Positions 26,507 through 36,004 are shown, counted from the stretch's first letter. The stretch: 55,280 bases of DNA from Chloroflexaceae bacterium (GCA_028282325.1 JANQID010000057.1:1-55280), one strand, 5' to 3'. Program-made: numbers and translations. Notes: a model not told the origin generated them from the letters alone.

Positions 26507-27103
26507 ATGGGAACGAAGTCGCGCTTGAAGCGTGAGCGTCGTGAGCACGCCGAATACGCCGCATCACTGACACGCTGCGAGGGCGCGTGGCTGGAACGCG
26601 CCCCCGATAGTGCTGAACTACGCCGGATCGATGCGGCTGCCAAAGCATTGCGCGAGCAACGCCGGATCGCCCTGGAATTTCACCGCGATCCGCACGCAGC
26701 CAAGGTGTTCAGCATTGAGCTGTTTCGGACAGATGATTTTGCGCCGATGCATCTGGAAGATTGGCTCATTGAGCGGATTATAGAGCGTTTTGGCGATCCG
26801 CCGGTCGTGGAGGAAGAGGGAGAAGAGGCGGCATTTTCGCAATACCTGCGCCAGGGAGTTTTGGCTATCGCGACATCGCGGTTACGTAGCGCGCTTGCGG
26901 CGCAACTGCGCCGTTACCTGCCGCGCTACGCTGAAGCAAAGCGTTGGAAAGAGGCCATAGCAATCGACTCAAATGCCTTCCGCACCGCCCTTGGCAACGA
27001 AGTTTCGCCGTTTCTGGTCCAGATGACGTTGGCCGGCCTAGCCGATTGGTATGACGCCTACGAGTCCGGAGCAGAGGATATGCCGTCTGTCGGTGACTCA
27101 TAA
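26507..27103 (+). CDS. Hypothetical charged protein
   Basis: A 198-residue soluble protein, highly helical and rich in Arg, Glu and Ala, with no membrane segment and no motif I recognise. The N-terminal MGTKSRLKRERREHAEYAA is strongly basic. A conserved-looking acidic patch is VVEEEGEEAAF near residue 105. ATG 26507 has TGGAGGAG eight nucleotides upstream, which is strong evidence for translation; the frame extends 22 codons further without support. It is followed 78 bp later by tRNA-Glu. Confidence 0.65.
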   Translation: MGTKSRLKRERREHAEYAASLTRCEGAWLERAPDSAELRRIDAAAKALREQRRIALEFHRDPHAAKVFSIELFRTDDFAPMHLEDWLIERIIERFGDPPVVEEEGEEAAFSQYLRQGVLAIATSRLRSALAAQLRRYLPRYAEAKRWKEAIAIDSNAFRTALGNEVSPFLVQMTLAGLADWYDAYESGAEDMPSVGDS

Positions 27104-27134
27104 GCAAAAATGTGCGCATATGTCCTGGCATTAC

Positions 27135-27164
27135 TTGCCAAACTGTGGGAACCCCTGGTATAAT
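27135..27164 (+). promoter_or_regulatory. Promoter of tRNA-Glu
   Basis: TTGCCA (27135-27140), 18-bp spacer, TATAAT (27159-27164), ending 17 bp before the tRNA. Confidence 0.75.
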
Positions 27165-27181
27165 AGGCGCGTAATAAATCA

Positions 27182-27258
27182 GCCCCCATAGTCTAGTGGC
27201 CCAGGACGTCACCCTTTCAAGGTGAAGATCGCGGGTTCGAATCCCGCTGGGGGTACCA
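27182..27258 (+). tRNA. tRNA-Glu (anticodon UUC), CCA encoded
   Basis: Folds as a cloverleaf: acceptor GCCCCCA with TGGGGGT, anticodon stem TCACC/GGTGA around a 7-nt loop CTTTCAA (anticodon TTC at 27216-27218), T-arm GCGGGTTCGAATCCCGC, discriminator A and encoded CCA at 27256-27258. The first acceptor pair is G-U. Confidence 0.97.
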
Positions 27259-27370
27259 TAGCAGAAATAACGGTCGAGAGGGCGCGTCGCAACATCGAGG
27301 TTCGGCGCGTCTTCTCGATTCTCAGGAAGAATCTCAATGGCGCGTTCCATTATCTTCAGGAGGAATCTCA

Positions 27371-27823
27371 ATGAGACGCCACATCGTTCTGTTCATTGTC
27401 AGCCTCATGCTGCTGTTTGCTTTTGTTGCATGCGGTGGTCAGGCTGCAATTTCCCCCGCAGCGCCAGATCAACCGCAGACCATCGAACCCGCCGACATTG
27501 ATCTGTCGACGTTGCCGGACGAAGTCGATGCCGCCACGGTCGAGTCCGTTCGCGAGCGTGATGATGTCGTCGTGTTGGATGTCCGTGAGCAGTGGGAGTA
27601 TGACGAGGGTCATATTCCCGGCGTTGTGCTCATCCCGATGGGCGAGGTCTCTGATCGTCTGGCGGAGATCCCGACGGACAAGACAGTGCTGGTGACCTGT
27701 CGTAGCGGCAACCGGAGCGGTCAGGTGACTCAATTTTTGCGCCAGAACGGCTATGATAACGTCCACAATATGCAAGGCGGTATTCTTGCTTGGCAGCAAG
27801 CCGGGCTGTCTGTGGAGAAGTAA
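27371..27823 (+). CDS. Rhodanese-domain lipoprotein
   Basis: A 150-residue exported protein. The signal peptide ends in the lipobox FVACG (cysteine at 21), then comes a short linker and one rhodanese domain (about 50-148) with the catalytic cysteine in VTCRSGNRS and the N-terminal VVLDVREQWEYDEGHIPG. It probably transfers or binds sulfane sulfur outside the membrane; the partner is unknown. The ribosome site AGGAGG is part of an 18-bp near-repeat also present 34 bp upstream. Confidence 0.9.
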   Translation: MRRHIVLFIVSLMLLFAFVACGGQAAISPAAPDQPQTIEPADIDLSTLPDEVDAATVESVRERDDVVVLDVREQWEYDEGHIPGVVLIPMGEVSDRLAEIPTDKTVLVTCRSGNRSGQVTQFLRQNGYDNVHNMQGGILAWQQAGLSVEK

Positions 27824-28087
27824 CTTCGCCGCATGACTGCAACGTATTTCTGCTTGAAACGTACATACTATTATATAACAATCAATACCTGGGCAGTTGC
27901 CAGATCGCCATCGGCAGCAACCTCCTCTCCATTCCGCTCCTATAACCGATGGCGATTACTGATGCTGTCGAGGCGCAGCATTACAGTCTCTACCTATTCG
28001 TCAACCTGCGGGCGTTGATGTCGCAGGAGCGCTGCGTTACGTGTACTATCGTCAGGATCCATGCTCGACGAAGCGGAGGACAATTTT

Positions 28088-29611
28088 ATGGATATATCCG
28101 CACGTTCTTTCATTCCCGCCTTGCTCGTAGGCGGGCTGGTTATCCTGGCTGGTTGCGGCGGTTTTGGGGGAGCCGAAGCTACTCCTACCCCTGATTTCAG
28201 TGCAACCCCAGCATTCGAACAAATCGTGGCCGATGCGCGTATTTTGCCGGAGCATAGCGTCGATCTCTCCTTCCGCGTTTCCGGGACCGTCGCCGAGATA
28301 ATGGTGGAGGAAGGCGATCAGGTGAGCGAGGGTCAGATGTTGGCGCGCCTCAATAGCGCCGACTTTGATTTGCAGGTTGAGGAAGCGCAAGCAGCCCTCG
28401 CACGCGCGCGCGCTGCGTATGCGCAGATCGAGGCCGGTGCAACGCCGGAAGAAATCGCTGTGGCCGAATCGAACATCGCCCAAGCCGAGGCGAATCTGCG
28501 ACAAGTCGAGGGCGGCGTGACGAGCGCGGATATTGCAGCGGCGCGCGCGCGTCTGAATCAAGCCCAGGCGGCGCTGGCGCGGCTTCAATCTGGACCGAAA
28601 CAGACGCAGATCGATAGCGCCCAAGCAGCGCTTGACCAGGCACACGTGCATCTAGATCGGCAGCACGACGCACTCTCGGCTGCAAAGGTCAACGCCGAGC
28701 TGGCTTTGGAACAAGCGGCGAACACATTGCGCGACGCGCAGGATTCCTACAGTCAGGTCTACTGGGAGAATCGCGCATTAGAAGACCAGCTTGCCAAATT
28801 TGGCGATGAATTGCCGCAGGAAAATAAAGATGCCGAAGCGGCAGCCTTGCGGGCGGTGCAAAGCGCCGAGGCGGCGCTTGAGCAAGCGCGCGTTGCGCTA
28901 GAGGATGCGCGTCAGGCCGAGGTGAGCGGCATCGCTTCTGCCGAAGCCCAGGTGCGCGATGCTCAGGCGCGCCTTGATCAGCTGCTGGCTGGTGCCGATG
29001 CCGATGCCATTGCCGCTGCTCAGGCGCAGGTTCGGCAGGCGCAGGCCGACCTTCAGCGGCTGACCGGCGAGCAACGCGTCGGTCAAGTTGAAGCGGCGGA
29101 GGCGTCGGTTGACTCGGCGCAGGCCCAACGCGACCAGGTTGCTGCCGGTCCGCGCGCAGCCGATCTCGAGGCGGCTCAGGCGCAGATCTGGCAGGCGGAG
29201 GTCGTGCTGAAGCAGGCGGAACTGGCGCGTGATCGCGCAACATTGTATGCGCCATTTGACGGCACGGTTGCCCAGATCAATCTGACAGCAAACGAACTTC
29301 CCGATCCAACACTGCCGGCTGTTGTGATCGCCGATCTGAGCGGATGGAAACTCGAAACGCGCGATCTGACCGAGCTTGATGTGGTCTCTGTCAGGGTTGG
29401 CGATACTGTGCTGATGACATTCGACGCGCTGCCGGATCTCGAACTCCAGGGCGTCGTCCGCGAGGTGAAGATTGTTGGCGAGAGCTACCAGGGCGATGTC
29501 AGCTACACTGTTGTCATCGAGCCACGCGAGTGGGATGCGCGCTTGCGCTGGAATATGACGGCGACGATAGCGATTACGCCTGCGGAGTCGGCATCGGCAG
29601 AGAGGCAGTGA
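28088..29611 (+). CDS. HlyD/MacA-type membrane-fusion lipoprotein (export operon 1)
   Basis: A 507-residue adaptor for an ABC exporter. The lipobox ILAGCG is near residue 25. A split lipoyl/barrel domain (VSGTVAEIMVEEGDQVSEGQ at about 65, and its return half DRATLYAPFDGTVAQI at about 385) flanks a very long helical hairpin of Ala/Gln/Glu heptads. A C-terminal beta-barrel completes it. The signature DSYSQVYWENRALEDQLAKF sits mid-hairpin. GGAGG precedes ATG 28088. The permease gene follows after 68 bp. In an organism that may lack a typical outer membrane, the adaptor probably works at the outer face of the cytoplasmic membrane. Confidence 0.9.
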   Translation: MDISARSFIPALLVGGLVILAGCGGFGGAEATPTPDFSATPAFEQIVADARILPEHSVDLSFRVSGTVAEIMVEEGDQVSEGQMLARLNSADFDLQVEEAQAALARARAAYAQIEAGATPEEIAVAESNIAQAEANLRQVEGGVTSADIAAARARLNQAQAALARLQSGPKQTQIDSAQAALDQAHVHLDRQHDALSAAKVNAELALEQAANTLRDAQDSYSQVYWENRALEDQLAKFGDELPQENKDAEAAALRAVQSAEAALEQARVALEDARQAEVSGIASAEAQVRDAQARLDQLLAGADADAIAAAQAQVRQAQADLQRLTGEQRVGQVEAAEASVDSAQAQRDQVAAGPRAADLEAAQAQIWQAEVVLKQAELARDRATLYAPFDGTVAQINLTANELPDPTLPAVVIADLSGWKLETRDLTELDVVSVRVGDTVLMTFDALPDLELQGVVREVKIVGESYQGDVSYTVVIEPREWDARLRWNMTATIAITPAESASAERQ

Positions 29612-29679
29612 CACGCGAGGTCAACGCATACACGTTTTTGTTTCCTGGTCTCTGCTTCACAAATGTACGGTGGTGAGCT

Positions 29680-31923
29680 ATGTTGCTCGGCTTAAAAAAT
29701 CTTTTGCGGCGTAAGGGTCGCACTGCGCTGACGACAATCGGCATCGCTTTCGGCATTGCGGCAGTGGTCATCTTCTCCGCATTCGGAACCGGGATGGCGC
29801 AAGGTTTTGCGCAAGCTTCGTCGTCGTCTGAAGCTGATCTGATGGTGAGCCAGAAAGACGCGATGATGATCATCCTCGGTGCGCTCGATGAGGAGATCGG
29901 CGACGAGATCGCGCGGCTACGCGGTGTCGCCGAGGTGACCGGCACGATCGTCGGGATCGTGCAAATGCCCGAATCACCGTATTTCCTGGTGACGGGCGAA
30001 GATCCGCACAGTTTTGTGATCAGCCATTATCGGATCATCACAGGGCGCGCCATTACCTCGCGACGTCAGGTGATGCTTGGCCGCCAAACTGCGGAGAATC
30101 AGAAAAAAAATATCGGCGAGCGTTTTACCATCAACGGAACCAGCTATCAGATCGTTGGCATTTACGAGACGGGGACGAGTTTTGAGGACAATGGCGCGGT
30201 GATTAGCCTCGAAGACGCGCAACGCTCGTTCGACAAGCGCCGCCAGGTGAATTACTTCAATATCAAGCTGCACGATGTTCGGCAGGCCGAGGCCATTCGT
30301 ACACAGATCGAGGAGCGTTGGGACGATGTGAGCGTGCTGCGTTCCGGCGAGCCATCGAAGCAGGATGAAATCCTGGCGATGTACAACTCGATGGGCTGGT
30401 TCCTCGGTATGTTCGCAATCATCGTGGGCGGATTGGGTATGATGACCGCCCTGCTGATGAGCGTGTTCGAGCGCACGCGCGAGATCGGCGTATTGCGGGC
30501 GGTGGGTTGGCGACGGCGGCGTGTGATGGGGATGATCCTCAGCGAGTCGATGTTGCTGGCGTTGATTGGCGGATTGCTAGGCATCGCCCTCGGTATGGGG
30601 ACGCTCTTGCTCGCCGGTCAGTCATCGGCATTGAGCGGATTCCTGAGCGGCACGGTTGATCCAGCGTTGATCGTTCAGGCGATGATCACCGCACTCGTGC
30701 TCGGATTTGTCGGCGGGTTATATCCGGCCTGGCGCGCGTCACGCCTGGCTCCAGTTGAAGCTATGCGCTCAGAAAGCGGAGCGCCGGTACATTGGGGTTG
30801 GTTTATGCGCGGGCTCTCCCGCCTGGTGCGCTCGGAAGTTTTGCGCAATTTGATGCGGCGCCCAACACGTACGCTGATGACCGCGATCAGTCTGGGCATT
30901 GGCGTCGGGTTCATCTTGCTATTGTTGGGCATTGCCGACGGCTCGCGCGACATGTTCACGCAGTTGACAAGCGCCGGTCAGGCCGATCTGATTGCCGAGC
31001 AGGAAGGCGCTTCCGACGCGACGTTTTCTTCGATCAACGAGCGGGTGGCCGACCGCATTAGTTTCCACCCGGCGGTTCGTTCAGTCTCGCAGTTGCTCTT
31101 TGGCACGGCAAGCGTCGAAGGGGCTCCATTTTTCCTGATCTATGGCATCGACCCGCAAGAGGATTACTACCTGCATTATCGCATTCAGGAAGGCCGTATG
31201 CCTGAACGGGCGCGTGAAATTGCGATCGGGCGACTTGCCGCCAACGGTATGGAAAAAGGCGTCGGTGATAAATTGCGCCTGGGCAGCAGTTATGAAATTG
31301 TCGGCATCTTTGAGAACGGTCAACCTTACGAAGACGCGGGCGCCGTCATGCTGCTCAAAGAAGCCCAAAGGATGCTTGGCAAACCGCGCCAGGTTTCGTT
31401 TCTGAGCATCAGTTTGCACGACCCGTCTCAGGCTGCCGCTGTCGCTGTAGAATTGGAACGCGCCAATCCAGAGGTAATCGTAAGCCAGGCTGCCGAGATG
31501 ACCGAGCGGATGCAGGATTTCGTGACGATGAACGCGGTCTTTTCAGCGCTGGTGACGCTGATGTTTATCGTCGGCGGGGTGGTTATGGCCAACGTGATGG
31601 TGATGAGCGTATTTGAACGCACCCAGGAGATCGGCGTGCTACGTGCGGTGGGGTGGTCACGCCAGCGTGTGCTGCGCATTGTGCTGGGTGAGTCCTTGGC
31701 GTTGGGCGTGCTGAGTGCGGTCATCGGTGGGGCGCTGGGGCCGGCGCTGGGTGTATTAATTCAGATGGAACCGACAATGGGCGCGATGTTGGTGACATCG
31801 TACACGACCGGATCGATCATAACGGTTATCGTGCTATCAATAGCTATCGGCGCGGTGGGTGGATTGCTGCCGGCCTGGCGTGCGTCGAACCTGCGACCGG
31901 TTGAAGCGCTGAGGTATGAGTGA
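29680..31923 (+). CDS. Double-length MacB/FtsX-type ABC permease
   Basis: A 747-residue integral membrane permease made of two homologous halves (about 1-370 and 385-747). Each half has one N-terminal helix, a MacB-type extracytoplasmic domain (for example FTINGTSYQIVGIYETGTSF and LRLGSSYEIVGIFENGQPY) and three C-terminal FtsX helices containing EIGVLRAVGW and ending in P-rich YPAWRASRLAPVEAMR or LPAWRASNLRPVEALR. Two fused FtsX units would give the whole membrane part of a mechanotransmission ABC exporter from one chain. Its stop overlaps the ATPase start (TGATG). Confidence 0.93.
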   Translation: MLLGLKNLLRRKGRTALTTIGIAFGIAAVVIFSAFGTGMAQGFAQASSSSEADLMVSQKDAMMIILGALDEEIGDEIARLRGVAEVTGTIVGIVQMPESPYFLVTGEDPHSFVISHYRIITGRAITSRRQVMLGRQTAENQKKNIGERFTINGTSYQIVGIYETGTSFEDNGAVISLEDAQRSFDKRRQVNYFNIKLHDVRQAEAIRTQIEERWDDVSVLRSGEPSKQDEILAMYNSMGWFLGMFAIIVGGLGMMTALLMSVFERTREIGVLRAVGWRRRRVMGMILSESMLLALIGGLLGIALGMGTLLLAGQSSALSGFLSGTVDPALIVQAMITALVLGFVGGLYPAWRASRLAPVEAMRSESGAPVHWGWFMRGLSRLVRSEVLRNLMRRPTRTLMTAISLGIGVGFILLLLGIADGSRDMFTQLTSAGQADLIAEQEGASDATFSSINERVADRISFHPAVRSVSQLLFGTASVEGAPFFLIYGIDPQEDYYLHYRIQEGRMPERAREIAIGRLAANGMEKGVGDKLRLGSSYEIVGIFENGQPYEDAGAVMLLKEAQRMLGKPRQVSFLSISLHDPSQAAAVAVELERANPEVIVSQAAEMTERMQDFVTMNAVFSALVTLMFIVGGVVMANVMVMSVFERTQEIGVLRAVGWSRQRVLRIVLGESLALGVLSAVIGGALGPALGVLIQMEPTMGAMLVTSYTTGSIITVIVLSIAIGAVGGLLPAWRASNLRPVEALRYE

Positions 31924-32735
31924 TGACTGATTACATTCTCGAAACGCGCGAATTGACGAAAATCTACGGCGATGGCGTGGAAATCCGCGCGCTTGACGGC
32001 GTGGATCTTCAGATCGCGCCGGGTGAGGTGGTGGCGATTGTCGGCCCATCGGGTTCAGGGAAATCGACGTTGCTCAATCTGATTGGCGCACTTGATCGGC
32101 CCAGTTCCGGCGAAGTCATCATTAACGGCTCGTCGCTCTCGAAAGTCCGCAACATCGATCTCTTCCGCGGCCAGACCATCGGGTTCATCTTTCAGACGCA
32201 CAACTTGATCCCGACCCTGACGGCGCGCGAGAATGTGGAAGTGCCGATGCATGAACTGCGGATGAGCAGCGGCGAACGGCGCGCACGGGCGCAAGAACTG
32301 CTTGAACTGGTCGGACTGGGAACCCGCGCCAGCGCGCTGCCCAATCAGATGTCGGGCGGTCAACGGCAGCGCGTGGCTATTGCGCGCGCGTTGGCGAATC
32401 GTCCGGCGATTGTGCTTGCCGATGAGCCGACCGGCAACCTCGACAGCAAAACCACGGCTGATATCATCAAGCTGTTACAAGATTTGAACCGTAGCCAGGG
32501 CGTGACTATGCTATTGGTGACGCACAACAGCGAGGTCGCTGCCGCCGCTCAACGCATCATCACCATTCGTGACGGCAAAATATTGCGCGATGTGCGCATC
32601 GACGATGAACTGGAGCGCGAATTGATCGAGTTCAAAAGCTCGGCATTGGGGCAAGCGGTGTTGCACGGGATCAATGTTCCCGCCGAGCTGTCGCCGCATG
32701 CCGGGCGACTGCGGGAGTTGTTGGAGCAAGTGTGA
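31923..32735 (+). CDS. ABC transporter ATPase (MacB/LolD type)
   Basis: A 270-residue ATPase that energises the adjacent permease. Walker A is [13 protein letters not shown]-loop FQTHNLIPTLTA, signature [15 protein letters not shown], and Walker [13 protein letters not shown] with the switch His in VTHNSE. It extends about 40 residues beyond the usual LolD length with a polar C-terminal tail. The start at ATG 31923 overlaps the permease stop by one base, so the genes are translationally coupled. A 20-bp hairpin terminator follows. Confidence 0.95.
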   Translation: MTDYILETRELTKIYGDGVEIRALDGVDLQIAPGEVVAIVGPSGSGKSTLLNLIGALDRPSSGEVIINGSSLSKVRNIDLFRGQTIGFIFQTHNLIPTLTARENVEVPMHELRMSSGERRARAQELLELVGLGTRASALPNQMSGGQRQRVAIARALANRPAIVLADEPTGNLDSKTTADIIKLLQDLNRSQGVTMLLVTHNSEVAAAAQRIITIRDGKILRDVRIDDELERELIEFKSSALGQAVLHGINVPAELSPHAGRLRELLEQV

Positions 32736-32752
32736 TCAATGTCGTTGTTCAA

Positions 32753-32796
32753 CACACAAACAGGGCGGAGCACGAATGCTCCGCCCTGTTTGTGTG
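32753..32796. terminator. 20-bp bidirectional terminator between the two export operons
   Basis: Perfect 20-bp stem, arms 32753-32772 and 32777-32796 with a CGAA tetraloop, GC-rich at the top (GGGCGGAGCA) and AC/GT-rich at the foot. It lies between convergent operons. Confidence 0.85.
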
Positions 32797-32808
32797 CAGC
32801 CGATGCAG

Positions 32809-34332
32809 CTAATCCTGCGGCTCGATCATGACCGCTGCGGTCATATTCCAACGAACTTGCTCATCTTGCTGATCGGGCATCACTACGACGGTGTAGGTAA
32901 TATCGCCTTGCCTGTTCTTGCCAATAGCTTTGATCTCAGTCACCGTGCCGGTGAACTCTTCGCCGGGCAGGGCGTCCAGCGTAAAGCTCACAGTATCACC
33001 CTCGCGTACGCGAACGATGCTAATCTCCGTCAGGTCGGTGGTTTCGATTTTCCATTGCGAGAAATCGGCCATAACGACCGCATCCGCAGTTGCATCAGGC
33101 AACTCTCCGACCTTCAGGTTGATCTCAGCGACTGTCCCGGCGAAAGGCGCTCGCAAGGTGGCTTTATCTAACGCCAGCTCGGCCTCTCTGAGTGCGAGCT
33201 CCGCCTCGGAGATCTGCGCCATAGCTTCTTCAAGCTCGGTATCACGCGGTTTGGCGGTAAGTTGTGCCAGTTGCGCTTCAGCATTGCGCACGTTGGCTTC
33301 CGAACTCGACACGCTGCCTTCACGCTCTTCGCCAATCAATTTGGCCAACTGCGACTCGGTCCGTGCGATACGCGCACGTGCGGCGGCCAATTCATCCTCG
33401 TCGGCAGGCGACAACAGTTTATCGAGCGCAGCCTGGGCATCGCGCACTTGCGCTTTCGCCGATGCAATACCGTTGTTCTCTGCTTGCTGAGCCTGCTCGT
33501 ATGCTACTTGCGCTTCTTGCAAGGTAATTTCGGCGTTCTGAACTGCTCGGAGCGCCGCCGCCTCATCGTCTTTGTTCTTCTGCGGAAGTTCATCGCCAAA
33601 TCTTGCAAGCTGGTCTTCTAATTCGCGATTCTCCCAATATATCTGACTGTAAGAATCCTGGGCATTGCGCAGTTCGTTTGCCGAGCGTTCCAGATTTAAG
33701 CGCGCCCTGGTTTTAGCCTCTGAAAGAGTATCGATCTGCGTTTCGAGATTGACCTGGGCCTGTTCCAGTTTGGCGCGCGCCGAGCGAATATCTTCCTCAT
33801 CGGAGCCTTTCTCAAGCTTAGCCAGTTGGGCGCGGGCTTCTTCCAATTCGGCGCGTGCCGCAGCGATATCCTGCTCGGTGACGCCGCCTCTGGTCTGAAG
33901 CAGTTGGGCCTGAGCTTGCTCCAGCCGCGCCTGAGCGGCGGAAATCTCTTCGGGCGTCGGGCCTTCCAAGAGTTTGTCGTAGTTAATCTTCGCCTTGGTC
34001 AAATTGATTCGGGCGCGTTCAACGGCTAACTCCAGGTCGCGGATATCGAGACGCGCAATGGGCGTATTTTCCTCGACAACGGCGCCTTCCTCGACCAGAA
34101 TATCAGCCACGATGCCGCTGGTCTGAAAATTCAGATTCGCGCTTTGGATAGGCAATACCTCGCCTTCAGCAACGACCAGGCTGCTATCAACAATCGGCGG
34201 CAATGGTGTTGCTTGAGTTTCCGGCGCGCTGTCCTGGGCTGTGTCGTCGCCGTTATTGTTGTTATTAAAGACAAAGAATAGCCCGATTCCAACGAGCACA
34301 ATCGCCACAATCCCGATAATGACGTTCCTCAT
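32809..34332 (-). CDS. HlyD/MacA-type membrane-fusion protein (export cluster 2)
   Basis: A 507-residue paralogue of the adaptor at 28088-29611, with shared blocks such as DSYSQ-YWENR-LEDQLA-FGDELPQ-NKD and DDEAAALRAVQNAE. Instead of a lipobox it has an N-terminal membrane anchor (residues 3-22, NVIIGIVAIVLVGIGLFFVF) followed by an Asn run. The long coiled-coil hairpin spans about 90-390, bounded by the lipoyl halves. GAGGAG precedes ATG 34332. It lies downstream of the ABC-cNMP fusion gene. No permease gene is present on this strand. Confidence 0.9.
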   Translation of the reverse strand: MRNVIIGIVAIVLVGIGLFFVFNNNNNGDDTAQDSAPETQATPLPPIVDSSLVVAEGEVLPIQSANLNFQTSGIVADILVEEGAVVEENTPIARLDIRDLELAVERARINLTKAKINYDKLLEGPTPEEISAAQARLEQAQAQLLQTRGGVTEQDIAAARAELEEARAQLAKLEKGSDEEDIRSARAKLEQAQVNLETQIDTLSEAKTRARLNLERSANELRNAQDSYSQIYWENRELEDQLARFGDELPQKNKDDEAAALRAVQNAEITLQEAQVAYEQAQQAENNGIASAKAQVRDAQAALDKLLSPADEDELAAARARIARTESQLAKLIGEEREGSVSSSEANVRNAEAQLAQLTAKPRDTELEEAMAQISEAELALREAELALDKATLRAPFAGTVAEINLKVGELPDATADAVVMADFSQWKIETTDLTEISIVRVREGDTVSFTLDALPGEEFTGTVTEIKAIGKNRQGDITYTVVVMPDQQDEQVRWNMTAAVMIEPQD

Positions 34333-34384
34333 ACTGTGAAAACTCCTCATATATAGAGAGATCAGCCTAAGATATAGACAATCG

Positions 34385-34417
34385 AGGACTGCCAGTCCTT
34401 GAAGGACTGGCAGTCCT
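34385..34417. terminator. 15-bp hairpin between the fusion ATPase and the adaptor
   Basis: Perfect 15-bp stem (34385-34399 and 34403-34417; arm AGGACTGCCAGTCCT) with a TGA loop. The arm itself contains the smaller inverted pair AGGACT/AGTCCT, so alternative folds exist. There is no T-run, so it may be a processing or stability element, or a REP-like unit. Confidence 0.55.
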
Positions 34418-34515
34418 ACAGCCACATTGTACGACCTCTAACTGATTTATCTATATGTTCAAGGCGTGGCATCGAGTGTTTGAGCGAATATGCTAGGCTT
34501 GACCAGCCGCCGCCA

Positions 34516-35667
34516 CTACATGCGAGCAACGTCGGGGCGTGCGCGCTCCTTGATAGTCTGATTGATCTCATTCCTGATCAACTCTGATTCATTGACCAGC
34601 ATGTGAAATTCGTTTTGATCAAGGATTGCAACCTCAACCTCGGTCTCCGGGGTTGCCCGCACGGTCGCCGTGCGGGTACGATTCTGGACCAGACCGACCT
34701 CACCAAAAAACTGACCGCTCTTTAGCCGATCAACGATGATTTCTTGACCATCAGGATGATGGAGAACAATCTCAACTTCGCCGCGCGTAATGATGAAGAA
34801 GTTGTCGGCAAGTTCGCCCTGATGAAAAATTGTCGCGCCCGGTGCGAACGTGCGCGTTTCGATCTGACGCGACACCCTGGTAAGCTGATCTACATTCAGC
34901 TTGGCAAGCGCCTGAGCGACATACTGGTTGACAATCTCCCCGTCGGCGACAATCACTGATCGCGTCGCCCGGCGCGCCAGGTCATTATCGTGGGTAACCA
35001 TCAGGATCGTTTTACCCTCGTCGATCAGCCCTTCAAAGAGCCGAAACACCGATGACGCCGTCCTTGAGTCGAGGTTGCCCGTCGGCTCGTCGGCGATGAC
35101 GATCGGCGGATCGTTGGCCAACGCACGGGCGATGGCGACCCGCTGCTGTTGCCCGCCGGAGATGGCTGAAGGGAGCTTGTAGGCATTCTCGGTCATATCA
35201 ACTTGCTCAAGCAGGTGCATTGCACGTTCGCGACGCACGCGCGGAGTGTACATATTACAAAAGTCCATCGGCAACATCACGTTCTCGATCACCGAAAGCG
35301 TCGGCAAGAGTTGGAAAAACTGAAAAATGATGCCGAGATTACGTCCGCGCCAGATCGCCATCTGCCCCTCGCTCAGTCGATGTACCGGGGTGTTGGCGAC
35401 GATAACCTCGCCGGAGGTCGGACGATCAATCCCGCTGATCATATTGATCAGCGTTGATTTGCCACTGCCTGATTTGCCGATCACGGCGACAAATTCGCCG
35501 GCGTTGACTTGCAAATCCACGTTTTTCAGAGCGGTAAATGATCCGGCCGCGCTCTGGTAGGTTTTCACTACGTCGCGCAGATCTATTAAGTAGCTTGACG
35601 TATCGCCTTTGGCGTTGTTGGATGTCGAAACGGTTTGAGGAGAGCGTTTCAGCCAGCCTCCAAACAT
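34516..35667 (-). CDS. ABC ATPase fused to a cyclic-nucleotide-binding domain
   Basis: A 383-residue protein. Residues 25-250 are a MacB/LolD-type ATPase (Walker [15 protein letters not shown], signature [15 protein letters not shown], Walker [19 protein letters not shown]). Residues 262-375 form a Crp-like cNMP-binding domain with [35 protein letters not shown] and an RTRTATVRA phosphate-binding-cassette region. The fusion suggests that cyclic nucleotide or another small ligand controls ATPase activity (inference). The cassette has FGEVGL followed later by RTATV, close to the canonical FGE-R-A pattern. It lies upstream of the HlyD2 gene with no permease nearby. Confidence 0.92.
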   Translation of the reverse strand: MFGGWLKRSPQTVSTSNNAKGDTSSYLIDLRDVVKTYQSAAGSFTALKNVDLQVNAGEFVAVIGKSGSGKSTLINMISGIDRPTSGEVIVANTPVHRLSEGQMAIWRGRNLGIIFQFFQLLPTLSVIENVMLPMDFCNMYTPRVRRERAMHLLEQVDMTENAYKLPSAISGGQQQRVAIARALANDPPIVIADEPTGNLDSRTASSVFRLFEGLIDEGKTILMVTHDNDLARRATRSVIVADGEIVNQYVAQALAKLNVDQLTRVSRQIETRTFAPGATIFHQGELADNFFIITRGEVEIVLHHPDGQEIIVDRLKSGQFFGEVGLVQNRTRTATVRATPETEVEVAILDQNEFHMLVNESELIRNEINQTIKERARPDVARM

Positions 35668-35911
35668 AACTCCTGCCTCTCCACATCAATAAACCAAGTG
35701 ACACAATTGGACTGACGAAGATGCTCCAATATGATATATGTTTAGGCGCTTGCATACGTCACATTAGCGCCATTTGCTGCAATGCGTCAGCGTTGAGTTG
35801 TGAGCAGTACGGTGTCGCCAGCTGAGCTTCGGACGACATCGAGATTCGGGCGCATCACTTGAAACTGATATCTGCACGCGGTGGCATCGTAGTTCTCTAA
35901 TGTTAACAAAC

Positions 35912-36004
35912 CGACTAGTCAGTCGATTTTAGTGTAACGTATAATATTCGAGATGTCAAAGACGTGGTGAGATGCTTTGCTCATCATACCTGGTGTAGTA
36001 TAAT
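35912..36004 (+). promoter_or_regulatory. Palindrome and promoter-like boxes between divergent operons
   Basis: The 548-bp gap 35668-36215 has no convincing gene. It holds CGACTAGTCAGTCG (35912-35925), similar to TetR-family operators, a TATAAT at 35940-35945 and another at 35999-36004. The latter, with TTGCTC 16 bp upstream, could serve the plus-strand STAND operon. No tetR gene is in the window. Confidence 0.4.
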
